Assembly: GCA_029252625.1 (NCBI GenBank)
Contig: JAQXBA010000173.1
Location: 1 to 64,000 of the forward strand
Length of the DNA: 64,000 bases
Direction of reading: 5' to 3'
DNA from: Opitutia bacterium
GTDB taxonomy: Bacteria; Verrucomicrobiota; Verrucomicrobiia; Opitutales; Coraliomargaritaceae
Position numbers and translations under genes: made by a program. Position 1 is the stretch's first letter; every line of letters starts with the position of its first letter. Shown here in pieces: positions 50,695-61,439 of the stretch. The notes beneath the pieces were generated by a model. It saw nothing but the letters and a program-made list of their open reading frames with translations. It searched no databases and was not told where the DNA came from.

Positions 50695-51580
50695 CGCGAT
50701 AGAAAAATTGCTGTACTAGCTCTTTGAAAGCAAGCTGTGTCGCGCTCAATTTTTGATACTTAGAAGATGCCAACACAATCGGCCGAGTGACAGCAGTCGG
50801 TGCGACTGATGAAAAGCTCACCGCACGATCTTTAAACATCGGCTGTGCCATTTTTGGCACAAACGAAAACCCCATACCCACCTCGACCATTGCAATCACA
50901 GTCTCGATTTGAGCACTCTCTAAAGAGATTTTCGGTTGTAGGCCCGAAGCCTCACAGAGTGAAACACTTTGTCGACTTAGGCAGTGCACATCCTTCATCA
51001 AAACCATAGGAAATTCGCTCAGGTCACGCAGTTTCAAGATCTGCTGGTCTGCCAAAGCATGTTGATCGGGCAGCACCACCAGCAATTCATCCTCAAATAA
51101 ACTCATTAAATCCATCTCTTGCTCTCCCACAAAAGGCGGACTTAATAACGCGAAATCTAAATTCCCCTGCCGCAGCTGTGATACCAGTTCATCCGTAGTG
51201 TGCTCGACAATACTGAGCTTCATCTGTGGATACCGTATCAACGACGCCTGTATCAACTTTGGCAATACGTACGGCGCCACCGTAGGAATCGCACCCAACG
51301 AGACACGACCAGCATGGGCCTCACGGCGATGCTCTGCTGTCTCACTCATATTACCTACCACCGACAAAACTTGCAGTGCCTGCGGTAGCATCGACTCACC
51401 AAATTCAGTCAACTGAGCCCCATGGCGACTACGCCGTATCAGCGGCTGCCCCAATTCGTCTTCTAACTTTTTAAGCTGTTGACTCAAAGAAGGTTGTGAC
51501 ACGTGGCATACCTCAGCCGCTCGTGAAAAATTTTTCTGACGAGCCACCTCAACAAAATATCTGAGCTGATGTAATTGCAT
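50687..51580 (-). CDS. oxyR: Hydrogen peroxide sensor OxyR (LysR family)
   Basis: LysR-type activator of peroxide defence. The 297-residue protein has an N-terminal HTH (FSRAAEVCHVSQPSLSQQL) and a sensor domain with two redox cysteines, Cys200 in KDVHCLSRQS and Cys209 in VSLCEASG. These are in the same places as E. coli Cys199 and Cys208, so disulphide switching is expected. It is divergent from katG. The OxyR operator lies immediately before its own start codon, which predicts autorepression. It overlaps rnhB by eight bases downstream. Confidence 0.94.
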   Translation of the reverse strand: MQLHQLRYFVEVARQKNFSRAAEVCHVSQPSLSQQLKKLEDELGQPLIRRSRHGAQLTEFGESMLPQALQVLSVVGNMSETAEHRREAHAGRVSLGAIPTVAPYVLPKLIQASLIRYPQMKLSIVEHTTDELVSQLRQGNLDFALLSPPFVGEQEMDLMSLFEDELLVVLPDQHALADQQILKLRDLSEFPMVLMKDVHCLSRQSVSLCEASGLQPKISLESAQIETVIAMVEVGMGFSFVPKMAQPMFKDRAVSFSSVAPTAVTRPIVLASSKYQKLSATQLAFKELVQQFFYRDE

Positions 51581-51581
51581 G

Positions 51582-53904
<2,323 letters not shown>

Positions 53905-53924
53905 CTACAATCAATTGAGTGAAC

Positions 53925-53955
53925 AAAGCCCCGTCCGATGGACGGGGCTTTTTGA
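53925..53955 (+). terminator. Terminator after katG
   Basis: A 12-bp perfect stem AAAGCCCCGTCC/GGACGGGGCTTT with a three-base loop is followed by T residues. It lies 20 bases past the katG stop and faces the convergent rnhC gene. Confidence 0.92.
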
Positions 53956-53988
53956 TTTATAAAGAGAAGCACTGCCGTCTCTGCTGAA

Positions 53989-54990
53989 TCAATACTTCGA
54001 CCAGACAGGCTTCTTCGGTGGCTCCAGACCCTGTGCCTCATAAGCGGTCTTAAAATGCATCTTCGCATAGCCCGCCAATTCGCCGGCCCCCTTCTCAGCG
54101 AAAATCTTCTTAGCCTGTTCGAGTACCTTCGCGCTGGCACCCTTCATCAAGGGTTCGCCCAGAATCGGCTGCAATTCATCCGACAGTCGCTTCATTTCGC
54201 GCACATATATCGCACGCGCAATGATCGATGCGGCCGCCACTACGGGATCGGACTCCGCCTTGGTGCGGCTGACTAACTTGAAATCTTTACGATCGACCAC
54301 ATACGCATCCACTAGCGGCAGCTTGGTAAATTGATCGAGCAGCCCCCACGGTGCCGGACGCTTATCCAGCGCTTCATTCAGCCCGCGCCCATGATACCAT
54401 GCCAACAGCTTGTTCAAATTATTGCCAAATTTTTTATACAGGTGATTGTATTTCGTCATCCGCGCAAATGCGGTCGCGATCACCACGCCTTTGGTTTGGC
54501 GAATCACTTTATCCAACTTCAGGATGGTGTTGTCGGTAACCTTCTTACTATCGCACACGCCCGCCTCGATCCAATCGCGCACCATGGACTCGTCGGCGAC
54601 CACACAAGCGACCACCAATGGCCCAAACAAATCGCCTTTACCACTCTCATCACAACCCGCGTGTAATGTGAACCACTCGGGATTATGCACATCATCATAG
54701 CCGAGACGTGCCTCGCCGGTAATTTCTGCTTCGAGCACATCACGCACAAAGTCTTCGGTGTTCTTGCCCTGCACTACTAATTTGCCGCTTTGATAACCGA
54801 CTACATTCACGCCCTCGCCCTTGAATGCGAACTGCGAGTAAGCTACATCATAATGCGCCCACTTTCCCGCAGGCGCGGAATCCAACTGTTCTCCCAGATG
54901 CTCTAGCTGCTCTTGAGTCAGCTTGAGCGTATAAATCTTTTTAACTTTTGGACCCTCGTCCTCCGTCTGCGGTGTTTTCTTTTTCGGCAT
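53989..54990 (-). CDS. rnhC: Ribonuclease HIII
   Basis: Cleaves RNA in RNA-DNA hybrids and in the host is related to RNase HII. The 333-residue protein from the ATG at 54990 has an N-terminal TBP-like substrate-binding domain (about 15-105, KIYTLKLTQEQLEHL) that marks HIII. The catalytic core follows with HAGCDESGKGDLFGPLVVA. KLPLVDAYVVDRKDF and DPVVAAASIIARAIYVREM continue it. An upstream ATG at 55113 would precede this with 41 residues of poor quality and is rejected. RNase HIII is mostly known from Firmicutes and Chlamydiae. Confidence 0.94.
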   Translation of the reverse strand: MPKKKTPQTEDEGPKVKKIYTLKLTQEQLEHLGEQLDSAPAGKWAHYDVAYSQFAFKGEGVNVVGYQSGKLVVQGKNTEDFVRDVLEAEITGEARLGYDDVHNPEWFTLHAGCDESGKGDLFGPLVVACVVADESMVRDWIEAGVCDSKKVTDNTILKLDKVIRQTKGVVIATAFARMTKYNHLYKKFGNNLNKLLAWYHGRGLNEALDKRPAPWGLLDQFTKLPLVDAYVVDRKDFKLVSRTKAESDPVVAAASIIARAIYVREMKRLSDELQPILGEPLMKGASAKVLEQAKKIFAEKGAGELAGYAKMHFKTAYEAQGLEPPKKPVWSKY

Positions 54991-55262
54991 GGTGATATAA
55001 ACACGAAACGAGACAGTAAAATCAGCCGCAAAGCAACGCTCGATCAGCACAACGCAGCATTCAAAGTTCGACCTCAGCCGAGACTTTCTCACCTTGTACC
55101 CACAAATGGCCAAATTTGCTGTCTAGTTTGCTCTTTCACTTGCCCAATGGGCCCCTGTTCAGCCACACTTTGCTTCACGCAGGGTTAACCTTCGGTTTAC
55201 CATCTTGGCACTGTCGTGCACTTCGTTACCATTCCGACCTTTCCACTTTGATACTTACCCAG

Positions 55263-56351
55263 ATGTCTCTGCTCTCACAATCCGAAGCCTTTCAACAAGC
55301 CCTCGCAGCCTGGTATGTCACTTCCCAGAGACCTCTACCTTGGCGTACTGCCCCCTCGCTTTACAAAACCGTGGTCTCCGAGCTGATGGCGCAGCAGACG
55401 CAGATCAAGACGATGCTGCCCTACTTTGATCGTTGGCTAAAGCGCTTTCCCGACTTTCAGGCCCTGGCCGAAGCGCCGAGCGAAGACGTGCTCAAACACT
55501 GGGAAGGACTCGGCTACTACAGCCGCGCGCGTAATTTACACAAGCTCGCCCAAGAATACGTCGCCCGCGACTCCAAGCCGACAGTCGCCAAAGAGTGGCA
55601 AGCCCTGCCTGGTATCGGCCCCTACACTTCGGCCGCAATCAGCTCGATCGCCCATAACTTCCCAGCCGCGGTGGTCGACGGCAATGTCGTACGTATCTTG
55701 GCCAGGCTGACTAACGACGCACGCGCCTTCAAAAACAACGGCGAGGCAGTCAAAGCCTTCACTCCCGCCGCCCATGCGGTGCTCAACGTCCGTACGCCTG
55801 GCGATCACAACCAAGCCATGATGGAGCTCGGCGCCACGGTTTGCCGGAAGAACAACCCACTGTGCACCGCCTGCCCCGTTCTGCAGTTCTGCGAAGGGGC
55901 GGCCCATGGCAACACCGACGGCATCCCCAACATTCAGCGCAAAGCCATCGTGCAAGTACAGATCAACCGGCTTTGGATCGTCCACCACGGCAAGCTCCTA
56001 CTGCACCGCATTCCCAACGATGCCAAACAGCTAGCTGGCCAATACGAGCTTCCCGCCACCACTCATTTGCCGACCGAGCTCAAACTCGGCAAAGCACTTG
56101 TCACCAAAACCCGTGGCATCACCAACCAACGCATCACAGAAACCATCTATCCGCTAAAATCTCCACCCTCTGGCCTCAGCCATCCAGCCTCAGCAAGCCC
56201 AAGTTCCGGTAAACTTAAGCCTCAGCAATTTCAAGTCTCAGACCTTCCCACACAAGCCTCACTCACCTGGATTGCCCTCGACCAGCTGGACAGCATCACT
56301 CTCTCAGGCCCCCATCGGCGATGGTCAAAAGAACTGCTCAAGCAGACCTAG
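55263..56351 (+). CDS. mutY: A/G-specific adenine DNA glycosylase
   Basis: Removes adenine mispaired with 8-oxoguanine. The 362-residue product from the ATG at 55263 has the catalytic Glu in ELMAQQTQ and a helix-hairpin-helix LPGIGPYTSAAI. The catalytic Asp is in AVVDGNVVRI. The iron-sulphur ligands follow as C-X6-C-X2-C-X5-C (CRKNNPLCTACPVLQFC). The C-terminal 8-oxoG-recognition (NUDIX-like) part (about 245-350) contains a Ser/Pro-rich insertion (about 305-327). Its DNA shows weak period-7 repeat character. The region upstream of the ATG overlaps no real gene. Confidence 0.96.
   Translation: MSLLSQSEAFQQALAAWYVTSQRPLPWRTAPSLYKTVVSELMAQQTQIKTMLPYFDRWLKRFPDFQALAEAPSEDVLKHWEGLGYYSRARNLHKLAQEYVARDSKPTVAKEWQALPGIGPYTSAAISSIAHNFPAAVVDGNVVRILARLTNDARAFKNNGEAVKAFTPAAHAVLNVRTPGDHNQAMMELGATVCRKNNPLCTACPVLQFCEGAAHGNTDGIPNIQRKAIVQVQINRLWIVHHGKLLLHRIPNDAKQLAGQYELPATTHLPTELKLGKALVTKTRGITNQRITETIYPLKSPPSGLSHPASASPSSGKLKPQQFQVSDLPTQASLTWIALDQLDSITLSGPHRRWSKELLKQT
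56174..56243 (+). repeat. Weak heptamer-like array within mutY
   Basis: Consecutive heptamers such as CCTCAGC, CATCCAG and CCTCAGC, then TTCAAGT and CTCAGAC, show traces of the period-7 repeat seen in the permease gene. The middle units have diverged. The array lies in a poorly conserved loop of the MutY C-terminal domain. Confidence 0.35.
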
Positions 56352-56439
56352 TAGAGCCCCGTCAATATCATCCTAGCGCTGAGCCCCGCAGCTGTGAATA
56401 GAAAAGTAGAGCTTAGCGATAGCAATTTATCTCGCGCAG

Positions 56440-59043
56440 ATGCATAAAGCCGCTGAGATAAACATTTCGATTTTTCATTCTACCACCAGCCACTCTTTTT
56501 ACGTGCCAAAACTGATACCACAGCGCCTCGGCGTCGATCGCGACTTGTCGCACGCCACGATTTATAAACCTGAACTACTTGCTCCTGCAGGGGATTGGGA
56601 GTGCGCGCGGGCTGCAGTCGAAAATGGCGCGGATGCTATTTTCTTTGGATTGGACCGCTTCAATGCCCGTATGCGTGGCAAAAATTTCACTGCAGCAGAC
56701 CTGCCCGATCTCATGGCTTACCTGCATGAGCGTGGCGTACGCGGCTACGTCACGTTCAACACACTGGTCTTTTCCGACGAGCTCGAAGACGCCGAGAGTT
56801 TTCTACGCTCAATCATCAGCGCAGGTGTCGATGCCGCGATCGTGCAAGACGTTGGCATTTGCCAACTGATTCGCAAAATCTCGCCTGACTTCCCAATCCA
56901 TGCTTCCACTCAAATGAGTGTGACCAGCGAGGCCGGCGTTCACTTTGCCAAAGAGCTTGGTGCCAGTGTCGTCGTGCTGGCGCGTGAATGTTCACTCAAT
57001 GAGATCAACGCGATCAAAGAAAAGACCCTCAAAAAGGGCCTCGACATGCCACTCGAGATCTTTGTCCACGGCGCACTCTGCGTGGCGTATTCTGGCCAAT
57101 GCCTGACGAGTGAAGCACTCGGCGGACGCTCAGCCAATCGCGGCGAGTGCGCACAAGCCTGCCGCATGCCCTATGACTTGTTCAGTGGCGGCGAAGCAAT
57201 CGACCTCGGCAATCAACGCTACTTACTCAGCCCGCAGGATCTCGCGGGACTCGATGCGATGGACGGCATTATCGATGCTGGGGTCGCCAGCCTTAAAATT
57301 GAAGGCCGCCTCAAAGCCCCTGAATATATCGCCGCTACGACCAGCGTCTATCGCAAGGCACTGGATGCGGCGTGGAATAAACGCTACCCCGATCAAGCGA
57401 CTCCGCTCGCGCCGTTCAGCGAGCAAGAGGGACGCTACGCCTTGGAAATGACTTTTTCCCGCGGCCTGAGCACTGGTTGGCTTGAAGGCATCAATAATCA
57501 AAAATTGGTGCATGCACGTTTTGGCAAAAAGCGCGGCCTGCGCCTCGGCGTGGTTGAGCGTATTGAGCGCGATGGTATTTGGCTCGCACTCGATTATGAA
57601 GTCAAAGCTGGTGACGGGGTCGTGTTAGATCGTGGCCGCCCTGACGAACGCGAAGAAGGCGGACGGATTACATCGGTGGATACCGAAAAGAACCGCAGTT
57701 TTATCCGTTTCCTTAGAGACTCGATCGATTGGCAGCGTGTGACAGCGGGCGACACCGTTTACAAGACCTCCGACCCCGCGCTCGACAAAGCACTACGTCA
57801 GAGCTACGAAGTCGAACAGCCGAACTACAAGCGGCCAATCACCGCAACGGTCTCTGGGAAAATTGGCCAGCCACTCGTGCTCTCACTGCAAGATGAAGAA
57901 GGCCGCGTTGTGCAAACCGAATCCGAGCAATCCCTCGAAGCCGCACAAAACAAAGCAGCCGACACCGAGACGCTCACCAAAAAGATCGGTCGACTCGGCA
58001 GCACAGGATTTCATCTCGAATCCCTGGACAATCAACTCGGCGACGGCTGCATGGTGCCGGCCTCAATGCTCAATCAATTGCGACGCGATGCTGTCGATCA
58101 ACTTATAGCGCTACGCGCACAGCCACTACGTTGGGAGCTAAATCCAGTCCCACAAGTGAACCAGTGGCCAGTCGAAACGAACGCCTCCGCCACACCTTAC
58201 TTAATTCCCTACGTGCGCAACTGGGAACAGTTCGACGTCGCGCTCACACTACCCTACACCGAAATTTACATCGAGCTTGAAGATCCGCGCAAATATGTCG
58301 AAGCCGTGCAACGTGCCCGAGAATCCGAGCAACAAGATGGACGTAAACGCGAGATTTGGGTGGCGCCGCCACGTATGTTCAAAACCGGCGAGGACTTCAT
58401 TACCAAACAATTACTCAAATGCGGTGCAGACGGATTTCTAGCCCGCAATCACGAACACCTCACCGCGCTTTCGCAGCATCGTATGCGCGGCGATTTCTCA
58501 CTCAACGTCGCGAATCATCTTAGCGCAAATTACTTAATAGAGCATTGGAAGCTGGAGCGGCTGACCGCGTCTTACGACCTCAATACCACCCAGCTCGACG
58601 CCTTATTGAGCAACTCCCAGCCTGGCTGGTTTGAGATTACACTGCACCAGCACATGCCAATGTTTCACATGGAGCACTGCGTGTTCTGCGCCTTCCTCTC
58701 AGAAGGTAAGGACTTTCGCGACTGCGGCCGCCCCTGCGATACCCAACAGGTGCAACTCAAAGACCGCGTCGGCGCACTGCACCCCTTAAAAGCCGACGCT
58801 GGCTGTCGTAATACTTTGTTTAACTCGAAAGCGCAGACTGGCGCAGACTTTGCCCTCAATATGGCGAAGAACGGCGCAGCCGCATTCCGGATCGAATTCC
58901 TAAACGAAAGTGGCGACGAAGTGAGCCGGACGATGGAGCACTACGACGCGCTGCTGCGCCGAGAAATGGATGCCGAAACGCTCTGGAAAGAACTCAAACT
59001 AATCAACCAACTAGGCGTCACGCGCGGTACACTGACTCGATAG
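56440..59043 (+). CDS. U32-family protein (RlhA-like, with DUF3656)
   Basis: The 867-residue protein has the peptidase U32 core (about 45-330): KPELLAPAGDWECARAAVENGADAI (split), the MSVTSEAGVHFAKELGA segment and IFVHGALCVAYSGQC. The cysteines in SGQC and GECAQACRMP are positioned to bind an iron-sulphur cluster. Members such as RlhA of E. coli hydroxylate 23S rRNA and others act in ubiquinone synthesis. No protease role is shown for this one. The C-terminal half matches the DUF3656-type extension and has CVFCAFL with a second Cys cluster near 745-770. A GTG at 56503 is an alternative start. It is a single-gene unit. Confidence 0.9.
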   Translation: MHKAAEINISIFHSTTSHSFYVPKLIPQRLGVDRDLSHATIYKPELLAPAGDWECARAAVENGADAIFFGLDRFNARMRGKNFTAADLPDLMAYLHERGVRGYVTFNTLVFSDELEDAESFLRSIISAGVDAAIVQDVGICQLIRKISPDFPIHASTQMSVTSEAGVHFAKELGASVVVLARECSLNEINAIKEKTLKKGLDMPLEIFVHGALCVAYSGQCLTSEALGGRSANRGECAQACRMPYDLFSGGEAIDLGNQRYLLSPQDLAGLDAMDGIIDAGVASLKIEGRLKAPEYIAATTSVYRKALDAAWNKRYPDQATPLAPFSEQEGRYALEMTFSRGLSTGWLEGINNQKLVHARFGKKRGLRLGVVERIERDGIWLALDYEVKAGDGVVLDRGRPDEREEGGRITSVDTEKNRSFIRFLRDSIDWQRVTAGDTVYKTSDPALDKALRQSYEVEQPNYKRPITATVSGKIGQPLVLSLQDEEGRVVQTESEQSLEAAQNKAADTETLTKKIGRLGSTGFHLESLDNQLGDGCMVPASMLNQLRRDAVDQLIALRAQPLRWELNPVPQVNQWPVETNASATPYLIPYVRNWEQFDVALTLPYTEIYIELEDPRKYVEAVQRARESEQQDGRKREIWVAPPRMFKTGEDFITKQLLKCGADGFLARNHEHLTALSQHRMRGDFSLNVANHLSANYLIEHWKLERLTASYDLNTTQLDALLSNSQPGWFEITLHQHMPMFHMEHCVFCAFLSEGKDFRDCGRPCDTQQVQLKDRVGALHPLKADAGCRNTLFNSKAQTGADFALNMAKNGAAAFRIEFLNESGDEVSRTMEHYDALLRREMDAETLWKELKLINQLGVTRGTLTR

Positions 59044-59077
59044 CCTATACACGCACTAGCATGTCGTCGACGAATCT

Positions 59078-59437
59078 CTAGCAGCTGAATGCCAATGCCC
59101 AATCTGCTTCCTTGAAACCGACCAGTCCGAAGCCGTCCGCCAATACAAAAGGACGCTTAACCAGATTACCACGACTCGCGAGTAACTTCAGCGCATCGTC
59201 GGTCGCCATGCTCGGTAATTTGTCTTTCATCTTTAGCGCTCGATAATCGCCACCGGCAGTGTTGAACAACTTACGCAACTCGTCAGCTTGGTAAGCGAGC
59301 ATTTGCCCTAGCTCTGCAACACTCGGCGGAGTGTCTCGAATCGCAATTTGCTCAAAGGCAATTCCCTGCTGGCTCAGCCATTTAGTGGCTTTTTTACAGC
59401 TGTCGCAGTTTTTATAGGTGTACACTTTCATAGCCAT
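59078..59437 (-). CDS. Spx/ArsC-family thioredoxin-fold protein
   Basis: The 119-residue protein has the ArsC/Spx fold. The N-terminal YKNCDSCKKATKWL (CXXC at Cys11 and Cys14) and the C-terminal RGNLVKRPFVL motif are typical. Family members reduce arsenate, act as stress regulators (Spx) or have unknown roles (YffB). Presence of both cysteines in CXXC fits the YffB/Spx type rather than classical ArsC. It is a single gene, convergent with the U32 protein gene. Which of these roles applies cannot be decided. Confidence 0.88.
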   Translation of the reverse strand: MAMKVYTYKNCDSCKKATKWLSQQGIAFEQIAIRDTPPSVAELGQMLAYQADELRKLFNTAGGDYRALKMKDKLPSMATDDALKLLASRGNLVKRPFVLADGFGLVGFKEADWALAFSC

Positions 59438-59498
59438 GTAAACTGAAGTCAGATACCCGACCAGTGCAAGCCTCGGTAGCGCAGATTTGAGTCACACT

Positions 59499-59517
59499 CG
59501 CGACCACAGTGGTCGCG
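59499..59517. repeat. Perfect GC palindrome with TTTGAGTCACAC lead
   Basis: CGCGACCA (59499-59506) pairs with TGGTCGCG (59510-59517) around a three-base loop. It follows the string TTTGAGTCACAC, similar to TTTGAGTGACAC before the second palindrome of the pnp leader cluster (21401-21412), which suggests a common repeat family. Confidence 0.6.
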
Positions 59518-59644
59518 GCTTGAAGTTCGAGAACGGAATCTTCGCAATTTGTAATGCCCCAGCGACTTTCTTAACGGCTCAACTTAGGTAATCTATTAAG
59601 CGCAGTGTTTGTCCTCAGAGCGAAAGTTAGCATCCGATGGAGTG

Positions 59645-60991
59645 CTAAGACTCAGTCGCACAAAGCCCCGAAGCCATCAACTCAGGGACGATGTCCGCCA
59701 ATCCTTGGCGTGGATACTCTTGTTCAGCTCCAGTTGCGAAATCACGAATCTTGACCACGCCTTTTTCGATTTCGTCCGTGCCATAGATCAGCGCAAAACG
59801 GGCACCCTTCTGGTTAGCATCTTTAAACTGCTTGCCGAAGCCTTGATCTTTCAACGGATAATCGACGCGATAGCCCCTCGAGCGCAGTAAGGCCGCATCG
59901 GCCAAGGCCGCATCGCGTGCCTCCGCACCACCGATAATGGCAATAAAGTCGGGACTCTCTACATACTTTGCCAACAGCTTCTTCGATTCAAGAAGATCCG
60001 CCAAAGTCACATCGCCCATCGCAAAACCAACCGCAGGCATTTCCGGGCCGCCTAATTTTTTGACCAATGCATCGTAACGCCCACCACCAGCAAGAGCGCG
60101 GCCTGCACCACTGGACTCAAATGCCTCAAAGACAAAACCAGTGTAATACGCCAGACCACGGACGATACCTAGATCAATTTGGATAAAGTCGCCAGCACCG
60201 GAACTCTGCAGACCACTCAGTAAGGCCTGCCAATCCGCCAAGCGTTGCTGCGCCTGCTCAGCCAAGTCGCCCTTCAGCGGTAAATTAAGAATATACGCCG
60301 AGAGACTGTCAAAGTCACGAATCGCTATCACCTCTTCCACACGAGTTAGAAAGGCCTCAGCCTCCCCACCCAGTACTTCAGTCAGCTGCGCGACTGCTTT
60401 AGCTCGATCGGTGCGCTCTAGCTTATCAATGATAGCTAGAACCGCCGCGCTCTCCTTTTCGTCGAGTCCTTCGGCTTGCAAGATCAACCACCACAGGTCA
60501 CGATCACTCAGGCGCACTTTAAAGTCCTTCGAATCGAGCCCAAAGGAGCGTAATGCCTGAACCAGCAGTGCAATCAGCTCAGCATCGGCAGCGGGGCCCG
60601 CTTCACCGAAAATATCAACATTAAATTGATAGAATGCCCGCAAGCGCCCCTTCTGAGGTTTCTCGTAGCGATAGTGCTCACCAATATTAAACCACTTAAT
60701 CGGCCGTTTCAGGCTATTAGCCTTGGCACCAATCAAACGCGCCAACGACGGTGTCATTTCTGGACGCAAGGCAACTGCACGGCCTCCACGATCTTCAAAT
60801 TTAAACAACTGCCCAACAATCTCCTCACCCGATTTCTCGATATACAGTTCCAGAGGCTCTAGCACAGGCGCATCATACTCCTGAAAATTAAACGCACGCG
60901 CGACCTGTCGCCACTGGCCGAAAATATGATTCCGGCGCGCACACGCATCTGGGTAGAACTCCCGAAAACCGGGTAATGACTGAAACTGCAT
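59645..60991 (-). CDS. hisS: Histidyl-tRNA synthetase
   Basis: Class II aminoacyl-tRNA synthetase. The 448-residue protein has motif 2 (RYEKPQKGRLRAFYQFNVDIFG, split), the histidine-A motif GLAYYTGFVFE and AGGGRYDALVKKLGG. The C-terminal anticodon-binding domain (about 345-440, DFIAIIGGAEARDAALADA) is complete. Length and order are typical of HisS and differ from HisZ, which lacks the anticodon domain. It follows the IHF-like gene by 45 bases in the same direction and is likely cotranscribed with it. Confidence 0.96.
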   Translation of the reverse strand: MQFQSLPGFREFYPDACARRNHIFGQWRQVARAFNFQEYDAPVLEPLELYIEKSGEEIVGQLFKFEDRGGRAVALRPEMTPSLARLIGAKANSLKRPIKWFNIGEHYRYEKPQKGRLRAFYQFNVDIFGEAGPAADAELIALLVQALRSFGLDSKDFKVRLSDRDLWWLILQAEGLDEKESAAVLAIIDKLERTDRAKAVAQLTEVLGGEAEAFLTRVEEVIAIRDFDSLSAYILNLPLKGDLAEQAQQRLADWQALLSGLQSSGAGDFIQIDLGIVRGLAYYTGFVFEAFESSGAGRALAGGGRYDALVKKLGGPEMPAVGFAMGDVTLADLLESKKLLAKYVESPDFIAIIGGAEARDAALADAALLRSRGYRVDYPLKDQGFGKQFKDANQKGARFALIYGTDEIEKGVVKIRDFATGAEQEYPRQGLADIVPELMASGLCATES

Positions 60992-61036
60992 AGCAGAAGC
61001 CCTCGAACTGTGAATGTACGGACGAACAGCGACCGT

Positions 61037-61345
61037 CTAAAGCGAATCGACGTCTAAATCCTTGAGTTTTGCCTTCAATTCTTTGCCAGCTTTGAACTTA
61101 ATCACCGCGCGCGTAGGAATGACGACGTCTGTTTCAGGCTTATTCGGGTTGCGACCAATGCGCGATTTACGCACTTGCACTTCGAAGACACCAAAATTGC
61201 GGAGCTCTACGTTACGTCCTTCACTGAGGGCGGTGGCGATCGCATCGAGGGTTAATTGCACTGACTCACGCACTTCTTTTTGTGCAAAGTCAGTTTTCTC
61301 GTAGATATCTAAGACGATATCGCGTTTGGTAAGATTATTGGACAT
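61037..61345 (-). CDS. Histone-like DNA-binding protein, HU/IHF family
   Basis: The 102-residue protein has the HU/IHF fold: N-terminal helices (TKRDIVLDIYEKTDF), the beta-saddle with the signature NFGVFEVQVRKSRIGRNPNKPE, and the DNA-intercalating Pro in RNPNKP. The residue pattern GRNPNKPETDVVIP is closer to IHF-alpha than to HU. It precedes hisS in the same direction. It bends DNA and would contribute to nucleoid structure and recombination. Whether it forms homodimers or pairs with another subunit is unknown. Confidence 0.93.
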   Translation of the reverse strand: MSNNLTKRDIVLDIYEKTDFAQKEVRESVQLTLDAIATALSEGRNVELRNFGVFEVQVRKSRIGRNPNKPETDVVIPTRAVIKFKAGKELKAKLKDLDVDSL

Positions 61346-61439
61346 GCTATAAATGCTTTGAAGACTTGATGATACGAAAAACGAAAGTTATTGTTATTTC
61401 GATACTTCTGATCGTAAATAAGCTGTCAAACTTGAAAAC

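Noticed and set aside
54991-55262. N-terminal extensions of rnhC (to 55113) and mutY (from 55116)
   Set aside because: Both reach into the other gene's leader and add residues not found in the families. The internal ATG codons start at the normal domain borders.
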